The translations under genes were made by a program, and so were the position numbers. A stretch of DNA of 64,000 nt, from NCBI GenBank assembly GCA_002803225.1, contig NXFV01002031.1:52733-116732 (forward strand), read 5' to 3'. The stretch is from Gamarada debralockiae (Eukaryota; Ascomycota; Leotiomycetes; Helotiales; Hyphodiscaceae). The notes below the pieces were generated by a model. The model was given only the letters and a program-made list of their open reading frames with translations, ran no database searches and was not told where the DNA came from. Each line of letters begins with the position of its first letter. Positions within the stretch are counted from its first letter, which is position 1. Shown here one piece after another: positions 1 to 11,053 of the stretch.

Positions 1-352
1 GAACAGTCTTGCAAATGCCTGGATAGGTTGGGAGATATGGTTGAAGCGAGTTTTAAATCTGGGATCATAGATATTATATATAGTATGGGTAGGTCCGAAC
101 AAGCTGGGAAGAATTTGCGTCGACCTCTCCACCCTCCATCGCATAAAACCTTTGAAAATGCCCTGGGCCACCCCGGTACGTTACGCGATCCAGACGGGAA
201 ACCTGGATCTCTCTAATGGGATGTGCCATAGGGAAACAGACTTCGACACGGTCTACGGAGGACTGACGACGACATCACTCGAAGATCTCGGAACCCGAAT
301 CGCGCAAAGTCAAGTCGACACGTATCTCCTCCAGCTGCCCCCTTCCAACTGA
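1..352 (+). CDS. possible 3' end of a gene entering from the left (unrecognised)
   Basis: Two overlapping frames look weakly coding here. One is open from base 1 to 216. The other covers about 152-352 and ends in a TGA after a segment ending in LQLPPSN. They could be exons of one gene whose start lies outside the window, or chance. I recognise no domain, and there is no clean junction that I would defend. Codon use in 152-352 looks more gene-like than the AT-rich stretch that follows. Confidence 0.2.
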
Positions 353-2189
353 GAGCTAAGATTGTTTGGGGGTGTTCACATACACTGAATTGCTATTATT
401 TTGGCCCCGATAACTGAGGTTAGAACAGAAGCTTCCCATCTGTGTCTATACGAGTGTATACCAAGAACTCAGGCTGTGACGAGCTGAGATAGAAGAAGAT
501 AACTTGAAACTCTACCAAGCGTACTGTCCAGTAAGGAAGCAATTGAACGTGCGTACAGCTTCCCATCTCTTTCGCTGCCCTATAGCTATCACCACCTATT
601 TTAAATATTAAGAAAACAACTCCCGCAGCTCTTTACTCATACAATCAATCAGCTTTCACTCCCAACTACTAGTAGCGGTGCGTATTTGTTGACAAGGTAG
701 CGCATGTCGTTATACGCACTGATTAGATCTCGAACTAGCAAATGCATGTCATCTGATGATGATTTCGAAGCAAAGAAACCATACGTGCAATCAATTCCTC
801 CAGCATGGCCAATTCGATTTCTAAGTCACTTCTATCTTGTTCTCAAAAGACCACAGTTCCGAACCAAACATCATGGGAAATTCTTCACGTTGCGAACGTG
901 TCCCTCAGATGTATGCCGTATGGTTCGGAGATAAACTCTAGCAAAGTGTCCGGAGTCAACGAAATCAGCCCTTATTTGACTCTAACTCTAGAGTCAACTC
1001 TGAAGGATAGTCCTCGGTAAGACCAGATGAAGAAATCCACGCCCCGATGCCCAAAAGGTCCTGACTTTGTGAACCTTGCTGGGAAGTATCCGAGGTGGGT
1101 TGAAGCTCATGAAATTGAGCTGTGTCGTCAGAGGTGCCCGTGGGAGCAGCGACGGAAGAAGATTTGTTTTGCATTATATACTGAGAGGATGCAGGATAAT
1201 GTTGTTTCCCTGGCATATTGTCAACATAGAAAATACCTGTAAGGGTCCTGAGGCCTGCCTACTTGTGGGATCTTTGACCCAATGCTCAACTTCCGACAGC
1301 GATGTAGACTGATGAGTTTAGACCGAGTAATTTCAAATCTGAACATAGTCGCAAGTCGCATTTATCAACTCAAGTCATATCAAGCCCAGGTGGAACTTCG
1401 AGTATCGTGCCGGGCACGATACATACAGGGCCTGCTCAGCATACTTGCAGTTGCGAGGAATCGTACTGTCGGGGACCTGGAACGTTAAATTCGCAGTCGG
1501 TTCCTAATTCATTATTCCTAATAGGAACCGGCGAAATAGCAGTTGAAGCAATTCCCGGACAAGAAATAGGAATCGCGGAAATGAATGAAGATGAATCATA
1601 GGCCATGAAAAGTTAGGAATCTACTTGCCATATGGACCTATCGACGGTTGGCTTGAGGCCAAAGCCTCTAAAAGTCCCATCAAGAGAGCCTGCAGACTCG
1701 GTCTCATTACTTAGGCTGGGAATGTATACAAAGTACCCTGACGTATTCATACATTGCTGACTCGGTTGACATCCTCCTGCATCTGCTATTTGTTATTCAA
1801 TTTACGCGTTCCCCAGATCACAGATCGTAGTGGTGGCTCGAGAGCGCCACCGATTCCTAAAAATTGCGCCTCGTCCACGCAACCTCAACCCGACATCCAA
1901 TGAAACCTGATAACGTGGTTCTGCTCAGGAATTAGGAATCGAAATGCAAGGCAACCAGCACTCTGCATACAGTAATGAAGAATTTTTGTTCAATCCCAAG
2001 GCTGGCCTCACTCACCCTTCAATGAATCCACCACATTCTCCATTCTTTCTGACGACTTCACTTTTCAACTTTGATCAACTTTGTTGGATTCTTGGCTCTG
2101 CTTCATCGCTACGATCTGCACGGTATATCAACCATGCTGATGCGATATTTGAGTATCACGAGCCCCCAGAACACTACACTCAGAATACT
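353..2189. other. non-coding stretch, short inverted repeat at about 1498-1533
   Basis: No convincing gene is visible. The six-frame ORFs are short, overlap each other and have no recognisable motif. A small palindrome near 1498-1533 has arms GGTTCCT and AGGAACC. Several related words of the type TAGGAATC recur at about 1567, 1614 and 1933, which may be remnants of a decayed repeat. The right end should contain the promoter of the ankyrin gene that follows. Confidence 0.4.
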
Positions 2190-5100
2190 ATGGAGGATAA
2201 CTTCATGACTCCACCTGGGCCTTCAACGTCCGCGGCCCACGCTACCACCACGGGCAAAGGCGTCGCGGTCGACACAAGGCAAGCAACTCATCCAGGCCAT
2301 GAGATTCCTCACAAGGCCAGCTCCGCTCACTCGATAACTAGTTCGAAATACGATAGCGATTGTCCCTTGGCCAAACCCGTCCCTAATTACAAGATCTTTC
2401 GTTTACCAGAGAAGTTCGCTGAGTATGCCATGTTTTCTTTCTTTCTTTGTTTTTTGGTTGTGCAAAATATCTCTTAGAGCCTTCCTAGTTGCTTCAGTTC
2501 CTCTGTCTACACGGGGTACTCCGGGGGTGATGGTGTGTATTGGGAGTGCTCTTCGAGTTGCGGATGCCACCAAGACATTGAGCCCCATCCGAAAGGGCAT
2601 TTTTTGTTCACGATCTATAAAGAGACTGGGCAAATGACCGTAAAGATCCATTCCAACGATTTGCACCTTAAAGTGCAAAGATCAATCCATCAAACAGCTG
2701 TTTCCGATTGGAATGGTCTGGAGCTCCTCAAATACCATACATCACTTGAATCGTACCTTAAATCACTTCAAAGCTCTGAAAAAGCTCTTGGTATAGGTCT
2801 CGCCACTACAGCGGCACTTGCTTTGCTTGTTGAAGGCTTTCTGGGGGACAATGAACCGTTCGCTAGCTTTGGATACGAAAATCTGTACAGCCAAGGTTAC
2901 ATTCCACTGGAGCGATGGAAATCTATTCAGCACTTGAGAATGGAAAATGACATAGACGCGATTGAGTGTGGTGTCAACGAAATCGACGAAGTTGAGGAAG
3001 TTGGCAGAGAACGTCGCCGCAAATTTCTTTCAGAGCTCAGCAAAAAGATGAAATTTGTAAACCCGGCAGATCGTCTGGAAGTCTCTGATACAGAATCAGC
3101 CCCCCAGACCGCTTTTTCCAGCGCGCTAGGTGAAGAATTGGGCCTGGCGGAGCAGCGAGATTATACACTTGTTGCAGCCGTTGAGTCTATGGATATAGAT
3201 GCTCTCTTCAATCGAGTACAAGATGGCCCATCTGCGAGTCGGGCGTTACCTATAGCCCTAAGAGCCCGGAATTTACGAATTGCGAGTTGGCTTATGGACG
3301 AGGGTGCAGACTCCAGTTATCTAGGATCATTGCGACAAGACAACGAAATCAAGGCCCTCGCACAGAGTTGGCTTCCACTAGCTGTCGAGATGCATCATCC
3401 TCGCCTTGTATGCTTGTTCTTGGAACTTGGTGCAGATGTGAATGTTGATAATCAAGTCGCCGGCGTTTCGGCCCTCATCAAAGCTATCCAAGTTGGTACC
3501 TATGAGGTCGCCCAAGTTCTCATTGACGCTGGAGCCCTCATCAACGGCGCTTGCGATTCTGGTCCTATTCCTTTACTCGAAGCCGCTGATGCTGGAGATG
3601 CACCAATGGTCGCTTTGCTACTACGGAATGGAGCAACTTATCACACATTGATCTCAGGTCCTCCAACAGATTCAAAAAAGCTCATAAAGGAGGTTGCTAA
3701 AAGCAATGACTGGGCGGACATTGACGCGTTCTGGTCCGTGGAATTTTCAAATCCAGATCACGAGTCGAATGGAGAATCTAAACCCCTCGAAGATGGCTGC
3801 TTTGTGGAGGAATACCAAGGATACCAAGGAGGTCAAAGCAGGGGGGGATGCATTGGGTCTAGTGGAGACGGTGAGCTCAATACGGATTGGGACAGCAACA
3901 TCGCCGCAATACCAGAGCTCATCTCATTTCCAAGTTTCACACCTCCCAAACGAAGCTCCACACGTCTCGAACGAAGTCCTACGCTGCTCGAGCGAAGAAG
4001 TAGACTTCACTGGATCAATGGCAAGGCTGGATCGGGAAACTCGACCCTGACGAGATATCTGTTTGATACTCGGGCGTTTTCTACAATGCTTGATAATTAC
4101 TACGAAAGACTGGATGAGCATCCTATGTCCTCTACCGATAAAACCCGGTTTTGGGATCTTACTCCTCATGTCGGAAAGTTCGTTCAGCGGTACAACGGGA
4201 AAATCCAACGTCTCGGTCCCTCGGACACCCTCCTTGACATCGAACTGGCACATGACCTTGAATTGCTTCAATCGACACACTGAGAATTAGTAAATGCCTT
4301 TTATAATCCCACATTTACAGCTCATGATTTCATAAGGGGCGCACGTCTTTTTATGAGAGGCGACCGAGAACGTTTTCTCAGCCTACCCGACGCTTAACGT
4401 TACTATTTCACTCGAGAATGCACTGTTTATGGCTGCCGCAGAAGGCCGCTTCCGAGTCGTCGACCATACCATTCGATCAGCCCAGCGGTTCTCCGATAGT
4501 TCCTGCCAAAGGGTAATTACTCTGGTCGACCCTAACGCTATCAGTGGGCTTCAGAACTATTGGGATCCCTTCTACTTGGATATGACGCCGTTAATGGCTG
4601 CTGTTTCAACTGGCAATATCGGAATTGTCAAGCGCTTGCTAAGCTTCGGAGTAGACGTGAATGTTTTCACTTCTCGAGGGACAGCACTGAGCCTCGCTGC
4701 TGAAATCGAGACCGACTTTCACTCTAAGAAGATCATTGAATTGCTGCTGCACAATGGAGCAGATTTGGGTGAAGCACTTTTTGTCCTGAGCTCTCTTGTA
4801 CCCACAGTACTTCCCCACGAAAGAGCCGGACATGTTCGTGGGATGAAGCGACTAGAAAGAGTCCACTCTCGAGACGTACGAAACAACTCTCGACGAGGTG
4901 CACAGGCGAGAAAGCTACTCCAGCAATTACATATTGAGTTTTCTCGCGAACATACCCACCTTCTAGAAGTTGGAGGGATTTGCAATGAGGAAATCGGTCA
5001 ACGATTGAGACTTCAGTCTCGTCAACTGGCTCCTTGGGCAAACGGAATTGAGCCAGTAAGGAGGCAGGCGTGGGCTGCAGGCATGCGAGTTTTGCGCGGC

Positions 5101-5769
5101 CTCACGAGAGGTAAAACCCCGAGAACAGTTAAGGATGCCCTTATGTTCCTCGCAATTGCCAAAGCTATCTCAGCTGTCAGAGACGCTGCAGATGCATGCC
5201 AAGGGGGTTCAAACTATCTTGCGCAGTTCTTGGGAGACTTGAGTCGATGGCAAATTCTATTTGCGTCAGAGTCTGATACGTTACTAAATTTTCGGGAAGC
5301 TGTTCGAGCAATATGGGGAGTTGGTGTTGACGCATGGGATGAACCCAGACCACCAGATTCCTCTACCTTGCTTCAATTTCAGGCCTTGGCGCTGAGATTG
5401 GTAAATGATACTGCTCCCTTGTTCAAATCACAAACGCATGAAGATTCTGGGAAGGCTGGACTACTGCGCAGTCAAGAGCGATGGCTCTTGAAATCTAGGG
5501 GGTCAATGAACACTCCAAAGAACGTTAATGCGGAATATGTGGAATCCGGTAGCTGGTCCAATGCTTTCCTGGGGCAATACGACAGTCCTTCTGTGGCCCT
5601 TGATTCAAAGGATGACATCAAGATGAACGACTACGCTGTTAGTCTCTCAGCATTGGGAAGTACCACGCCACAGCTAAATGCGTTGGCTATTTTACTAATG
5701 GCAGGGGCGATATTCGGGCTCATTGTATGGATGCTCATAAGTACGACCACCATCTCCTTCGTTCTCTGA
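2190..5769 (+). pseudogene. ankyrin-repeat membrane protein gene, interrupted, with NACHT-like P-loop remnant
   Basis: I read a start at 2190, an intron at 2423-2488 (GTATGC...CTAG, frame kept) and a long second exon. Ankyrin-type repeats occupy about 3200-3660, and more follow at about 4580-4800. A hydrophobic segment close to the C-terminus (about 5670-5768) would be a tail anchor. At about 4010-4045 the frame encodes GKAGSGNST, the NACHT/NLR P-loop with the catalytic Lys replaced by Asn. The frame stops at a TGA (4281-4283), yet the same frame goes on as clear protein (ELVNAFYNPTFTAHDF) until about 4398. The rest (LENALFMAAAEG onward) is one frame off, so there is a nonsense codon plus a frameshift. 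No GT-AG intron removes both. It could still be two neighbouring gene pieces. The family is not identified beyond ankyrin; a recognition or scaffold role would be inference. Confidence 0.6.
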
Positions 5770-5832
5770 AAGTTCACTTATATTATCTCAGGCTTTCGAA
5801 CACTTCCACTTGGAAGCGACTGGGGACAAATT

Positions 5833-7203
5833 GTGTCAGGATTCTCCACCCAATCCCAGATACAGACAATACAGGAGCCAGTCCTGAGAAGTGCTCTCCA
5901 GCACATGCTATATCTTCTGACCGCGAGTAACTTGTCGCTGGAACCCATCTTCGGGGAAATTATTTTGAGCTCAGAATGCGCCATTGACTCAGGTATCATC
6001 TCCAGTTTCTCTGGTCTTTTTGACTGGCTGGCAGTGAACATCCTGGTAAGACCTCTCTGTGTGAACCATTGTTCAAACTCTTATCGACAGTTGGCAGATA
6101 CATGTTCCGGATGAAGCTACATTTTCCGTTGTGCAATCACAATTGAACGAAATTCACAGGGCTTGGAGCTCGACATACACAATCCAAGAAAACTATCGCC
6201 TCATTGAATTCTACCTCGGTGTTGGCAAATTTCAGTCAATTGTTCCATGCAGCATATTTCCCCAGACGTGCATGGTGATGAGCCACCAACATGATGCCTC
6301 CGCCTCGAGCAACACAAATGTCTCTAATACCCTATCCATGGGCTTATCGAGGTAAATGACATCCTTACTTTAGTTGTAAAATGTGCACAACAAATTTACA
6401 CAGAGTAGCTCATCCTTGTCGCCTTGGCCGAGGTCACCGTCTGTAATTTCTACCGTCCCTTTAACATTGCAAACCTCTGAGCAATCGAGACGAAGCAAAA
6501 CGTTTTGCAAAGAATGCAATCGCGATTACAAGAAGACATGCTATTATAACAAGCACCGACGAGACAAGCATGAAATTATTAAGTTTGCTTGTCGGATTGA
6601 GGGTGTGGGAAGCAATTTACAAGGAACCACTATAGAAAGACTCACGAGAGCAGTGATCACTGAATCGCTTTCTTCATGGTCATGGAGTGGAGAAAGCAGA
6701 AACCACAGAACGAGTGAGGCGGAAGAGAGTGCAAAGTGAGATTTTGAGGTTGGCACTGAAGGGGAGAATCTTGCATATGATACGACGTTTTGTGATCGAT
6801 CAGTGTGGCGTTATGGATACAGTACACCTTATGGCTTCATCGGATCTTGCCCCAAATTCTTGGACTTGAGGATTTGAAAAAGTTCAAAGATCTAGACTCT
6901 AGATTGTCACCGCTTACGCCGGAGCAGACCTCTGAGCGTGAGCTCTTGTCCTCGACCATCCAGCGCCGAATCAAGGAAGAGAAATTTTTATTTTTTATTT
7001 ATTTTTTATTTTTTTGGTTTTGGTGGGGGAAAGGGGGGGGGGGGGGGGCTGGACCTCTGATCAACGGTGACGACAAGCATAGTGACGAAGACTACATGGA
7101 AACCCTTTTTGGCAGCAATATAGGAGATAATGAGGGTGGCTTTCACGGTATCTTCTCCGCGAATGTTCGGAATAGTAATGTCTTTGCGTCCCCTTACAAT
7201 TGA
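5833..7203 (+). pseudogene. C2H2 zinc-finger protein gene, decayed
   Basis: Coding-like pieces run in different frames. The first exon may be 5833-6043, joined by an intron (about 6044-6089) to a piece starting WQIHVPDEAT, then an intron at about 6354-6403. The third piece holds a C2H2 finger at about 6512-6573 (CKEC, 12 residues, H, 4 residues, H). A second finger (CRIEG, then CGKQFTRNHYRKTH) needs a one-base shift near 6605, because a G seems to be missing from GGTGTGGG. A TGA follows at about 6660, and further coding-like pieces (ERVRRKRVQSEI; LEDLKKFKDL) lie in other frames up to 7203. The last piece is interrupted by a T-rich and G-rich tract. If intact it would be a DNA-binding regulator. 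The exon joins are my reading and the start is uncertain. Confidence 0.5.
6981..7049. repeat. T-rich then G-rich low-complexity tract
   Basis: A run of T with scattered A (about 6981-7020) passes directly into a G-rich run that includes 17 consecutive G (about 7032-7048). It lies inside the tail of the decayed C2H2 gene, where the reading frame stays open on both sides. It could be a retroposed or slippage-derived insertion, or a badly resolved stretch in the assembly. Confidence 0.85.
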
Positions 7204-7583
7204 AACCACGGTGACATCGTTGGAGTATATTTAGATGATTTCCTAGGATGGTGTTCAATTTTGGGAAATTTTATTTTAAGGATCGCAAAGAATACAACGT
7301 AATAATTAAAACGAACAGAAGGAGAAACAGCTCACTCAAAGATAAATGCTAAATAGTTAAAGCAAACGTAGATGATTGCACTTGCTGGGTTAGGACCAAT
7401 GTCGCCCAAAACAGCGACTAAGACCGCTGAATTCGGCAGCCCTTTGCTCCTAAACATTGTGTTTAGCTGCAAACTTTGCTCAGGTGCAGCCCTTTGAATC
7501 CTCCATTCTCCCGATATCTAACAATATTTTCTTCCTAACTTCTTTCAACCTGCTGTCTATTTCAATCTCGTTACTTAGTAATA
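7204..7583. other. intergenic gap between C2H2 pseudogene and HET gene
   Basis: AT-rich sequence with no gene visible. It contains one copy of the dispersed repeat listed at 7386-7475, and should contain the 3' untranslated region of the HET gene, which converges from the right. Confidence 0.5.
7386..7475. repeat. copy A of a decayed dispersed repeat
   Basis: This roughly 90-bp stretch aligns by eye to 11054-11145 (shared words include CAAAACAGC, CCGCTGA, AACATTG and GTTTAGCTG). A 14-bp core, GAATTCGGCAGCCC at about 7429, recurs exactly near 10839. Identity is around three quarters with small gaps, so the copies are old. No coding capacity is seen. It may be part of a MITE or another non-autonomous element. 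Confidence 0.6.
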
Positions 7584-9722
7584 TTAACGAATATGAAATA
7601 ACCTTTCACCTAACAGCCCCTTATCTAAAAATTCCGTAAGTGCTCCGTTCATAATTCCACTAACTCGTGCATTCCCCACCATTTTATGATAACAAGGGGC
7701 ACTGCCCGATCGCAAAACAATTGGAACAGGTATTCCAAACAGGACGGTAACTTTATCCCCTTTCTTTAATCCAGGGTCACCTACTCCCAATAGTCCAAGT
7801 TTGGTGATGAAGATAGTGCAGTGCAAGGCAGAAGATAAGAAATCTCTGCTGTACTGTGAGATCGTTCGTAGCCTGTAATCGTCACTTAGAAGAGGATTCT
7901 CTTCATAACGACGGAGCTTTTGCTTCAGCTGACGATTCTCCTCCTTGAGGCGACGATTCTCCTTGAGGCGACGATTCTCCTCGAGGCGACGAAGGATCTC
8001 CTGCTCTTCCAAATGACGCCTTTTTTCACCTAGCTCATCTTGTGGTATCGGGGCATTTGCTTTTTCCGAAAATTCCTTCTCGAGATATTTCTGTTGTTCT
8101 TGGTCTTGTGCTTCTCCGTGTTGAATCTCATCGCAAGGTTCTTGAACATCCGGATCTCTAGTCAGAGTTTCCAGTTGTGGCTGATTTTCTTCTTCATCAA
8201 GGTCAAGAGTGCTGTTGGCGAGATCCGACTTTGACATTGTGTCGTTTTGGCTCAAGCCACTGATCCACTCACTTTTTTTTGTGGACATCAGTAGAAAAGT
8301 TTTGAAAGTGGTGTCTTCTCCCGTTACGAGTTTCAAAAGAGAATCTCTTGTTAATTCTCGTAGACTGCGTTGTAGACCTATCTCATGATCTTCTGTCTGG
8401 TGTTCTTCCGGCATATTGGACTCGATAGTATAGAACAAACGAGGAAGGTTCATGGGATCTGCCTCATTGACTTCAAAAATCGTCTCAATGGTGTCAAAAT
8501 CCACTCCTCTAATGTTTAGAGAGCCCATGACCACACAACAATCAATCTCTCTAGTTGTCAAAGCCCGAGTCTCCTCAACCACATGCCTCCAGTCGTCAAG
8601 GCGATGCTGTGAATAATCCGGAACCCATGATGGTAGGCATTTATTGGCATTTATTGGAAAAGATTCGTAAATTTGGCCCCATCCCTCAATACAAAGTAGA
8701 AGAGTCGTCATCTCCGTGTATACTACTCGTACCGACTGACCGTACTCTGGTGCAAGGACTGTACGAAATGGTTCCGGCATAAGGCTGTTAAGGGCGAATA
8801 TTTTGTCTCGCTGGTCGGTTGAGCCATGGGATCGAGAGATTTGCACTAACGTAGACAGATGCGTCCAATACTTAGTCGCGGGCCAGTGAAGCAGCCGAGC
8901 TCTCGAGTGCATTAACTTCAGGATGGAGAATGCTGAAATATCCTGTAGTTCAAGTCCAATTGTAGCGCTTTGGAAATCGACACCACTTGTAAGTGCATCA
9001 AATCCAGCAACAAATGTGGAAGCTGTTGTCCACCGCCGGCCACATCCAATTAGCGGATCTTTTGATGCAAGCACAAACTCTTGGATTACCCAAACCCGTA
9101 GCCACCATGGTTTGAGTAATAGTCTCCGAAAGGCAAGCAATAATTTTGATGAATTGTTTGTTGGGAGGGGTAAGCCGTTGGGTTTAGCTTCGTCGATAGC
9201 GTCGAAATAGTCGAATGCTTCCGAACAGTCGTCTTCCGAACCAAGAAAAACAAGGACTCTGTCAGCGCAAGAATAGATATCAGACATCAAGTTTACTTGA
9301 TGATTTTTCTCGTTGTGATTGTTTTGATTGATGCAGACCGCGTCAATCCAGAGAGTCCTCGATTTATCTTTATATCGAATACAATGAAGAGCCATCTCCA
9401 AGTTAGGAGTAATCTCCACATTGGTATTGTCCACCAAGATGGGTTCCACCTCGTCCATTGAAAGCCCCCAAACGTATGATAAGGCTTCGTACCCTCCTTC
9501 ATATAAAGAACCAGACATAAGAAGTTTACATTGTATTCTGTCTCCATAATTACCAGGTAACAGTTCCAAGAGGCGTATTTGCGCGAGGGAATAACTCAGT
9601 GGCTTATAGAGAGCAGAGTTAACCACTCTTTTCTCCTCGGTCACTAAAGTCTCCTCAGACCTATTATATGTAAGCTGGTGAAGCGAACTCATAGGACTGT
9701 ACGGTGCATGATTACCTATCAA
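7584..9722 (-). CDS. HET-domain (heterokaryon incompatibility) protein with C-terminal coiled coil
   Basis: This is a single-exon reading frame of 712 residues. The HET domain starts at about residue 78 with YEALSYVWG and continues through LWIDAVCINQ (about 125-134) and the block around YSCADRVLVFLG. These are the classical HET signatures, so the assignment is firm. The last 80 residues (GVGDPGLKKGD, then VSGIMNGA) match the usual C-terminal module of large HET proteins. Between them, about residues 560-620, is a highly charged Glu/Arg/Leu coiled coil made by an 18-bp repeat. HET proteins trigger regulated cell death after non-self recognition between fungal individuals; which partner is sensed here is unknown. 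It lies beside the ankyrin/P-loop remnant and appears intact. The start at 9722 is the first ATG of the frame and could be shortened to the ATG 10 codons inside. Confidence 0.9.
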   Translation of the reverse strand: MIGNHAPYSPMSSLHQLTYNRSEETLVTEEKRVVNSALYKPLSYSLAQIRLLELLPGNYGDRIQCKLLMSGSLYEGGYEALSYVWGLSMDEVEPILVDNTNVEITPNLEMALHCIRYKDKSRTLWIDAVCINQNNHNEKNHQVNLMSDIYSCADRVLVFLGSEDDCSEAFDYFDAIDEAKPNGLPLPTNNSSKLLLAFRRLLLKPWWLRVWVIQEFVLASKDPLIGCGRRWTTASTFVAGFDALTSGVDFQSATIGLELQDISAFSILKLMHSRARLLHWPATKYWTHLSTLVQISRSHGSTDQRDKIFALNSLMPEPFRTVLAPEYGQSVRVVYTEMTTLLLCIEGWGQIYESFPINANKCLPSWVPDYSQHRLDDWRHVVEETRALTTREIDCCVVMGSLNIRGVDFDTIETIFEVNEADPMNLPRLFYTIESNMPEEHQTEDHEIGLQRSLRELTRDSLLKLVTGEDTTFKTFLLMSTKKSEWISGLSQNDTMSKSDLANSTLDLDEEENQPQLETLTRDPDVQEPCDEIQHGEAQDQEQQKYLEKEFSEKANAPIPQDELGEKRRHLEEQEILRRLEENRRLKENRRLKEENRQLKQKLRRYEENPLLSDDYRLRTISQYSRDFLSSALHCTIFITKLGLLGVGDPGLKKGDKVTVLFGIPVPIVLRSGSAPCYHKMVGNARVSGIMNGALTEFLDKGLLGERLFHIR
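7926..7996 (-). repeat. 18-bp in-frame tandem repeat encoding the HET coiled coil
   Basis: The plus strand repeats GGCGACGATTCTCCT with small changes about four times. On the coding strand this gives RRLEENRRLKENRRLKEE-type residues. It keeps the frame and lengthens a coiled coil, so allele length may vary between strains. Confidence 0.8.
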
Positions 9723-10020
9723 CTCTTGTATCTGCCAATTTCACAGCAGACCGGAGACGGGTAAATATCTGTCGGGTTTCTTCACTTGCATCTTCCGGTA
9801 GGTTGCGTGGGTGGCGATGAGTTGGAGCGGCTTTGACGCTCTTTCCTCTGGCGTTATTGCACTCTTTATGGATCTTGATAATTCCCCGTCGGTCAAGTTT
9901 ACTCCTTAGAAATGCGACATCGTTCCAGGCATTTTCCAAATCCTGTGAAAATGCCGCACCACAGCCTTTGGAAGCAGGGAGGGGTTCGTCCATTGCGATA
10001 CAGCTGGAGAGGTCTGCCAA
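9712..10020 (-). CDS. small hypothetical ORF upstream of the HET gene
   Basis: This 102-codon frame overlaps the first codons of the HET gene by 11 bp, in another frame and on the same strand. It has no domain that I recognise. It could be a small gene, a decayed fragment or an upstream exon, although no good splice link into the HET frame was found. The composition is plausible for coding, but nothing else supports it. Confidence 0.25.
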   Translation of the reverse strand: MADLSSCIAMDEPLPASKGCGAAFSQDLENAWNDVAFLRSKLDRRGIIKIHKECNNARGKSVKAAPTHRHPRNLPEDASEETRQIFTRLRSAVKLADTRVDR

Positions 10021-10819
10021 TTAGGCGACCAAGCTCCAAAATTGCGGATAAAATAGAATGATACACGGTGGTGAAGAAGAAGGATGGAGGGAGAGAGGTC
10101 GCGAGGTGTCGTTTTCCAGAACGGCCTGTCTCAAGGAAGGCAATGCGTTAGACCAAAAATAGTGCGTACGTGACTAATTTTTGAGTTGATGCCCAAATTC
10201 TTGAACCTATGCAGAACTCAGGAAGGACGTGGGCCGAACCCTAACCGCCGTCGCAAGCTCCAGCGGGGTGTCTTCAACAATATATCGAACGTACTTACAT
10301 GTAGGTAAAACGTATCCACGTGAAAGCACTCCTGATGTAGTTTTGAAGTAGTTTTGAAATCAGGTATCAACTCGAAAAGTGGTCATGTCGGATGGGAGAA
10401 ATGAGGTTTGGAGTCAAAAAATAGGTGCCTTAGGCAGCAGTTCCTTTGACAAATCAGGCACCCACTTCTTTCCTGTGTGAATCTAGCTGGACACCCTTAT
10501 TTGGGAGGCGTCGAATTTTGGTGGAAGGATTAAAGAAAATGTGAAATTCCTGAAAACTAGTTTATAGATGGTACAAATACGCCATTTTGACTGGGCATAC
10601 AAACCACAGAATGTTCTCGCGCTACAAAATGTGTTGAGTAATATTATGTATTATTCTATTTACCAACCAATGGACATTTGACTATCAGATTTAGCATATT
10701 ACACTACAAAATCTGATCACTAGTTCTTTTTCTGCTTTATAATTAATCGACAATGCGGTACCTATTCTTCTAGCGTGCCTTAAAATCACGTGAAGCGAGC
10801 GGTGCAAGCAGTGTAAAAG

Positions 10820-10852
10820 CGGCGACCAATCCACCCGAATTCGGCAGCCCAA
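10820..10852. repeat. copy B (fragment) of the dispersed repeat
   Basis: The word GAATTCGGCAGCCC matches copy A near 7429 exactly. The 15 bp before it (GCGACCAATCCACCC) also resemble copy A (GCGACTAAGACCGCT). It is only a short fragment. Confidence 0.45.
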
Positions 10853-11053
10853 ATCGTAGTACTTAGACACATTATATTATAATATTCAAAGAAATAATAC
10901 TTATTAATATGTTCTTTGTAGGTTAAGATAACCTAAGCTTGTAGATCCTACGATTAAAAATGTGAGATCCTCCCATCTCCACAGCGTAGAATTTTAAGGC
11001 GTCAGATCTTGCGTAATATGTCCAGCGAGCTCACTTACGCTACTCTGTAGATT

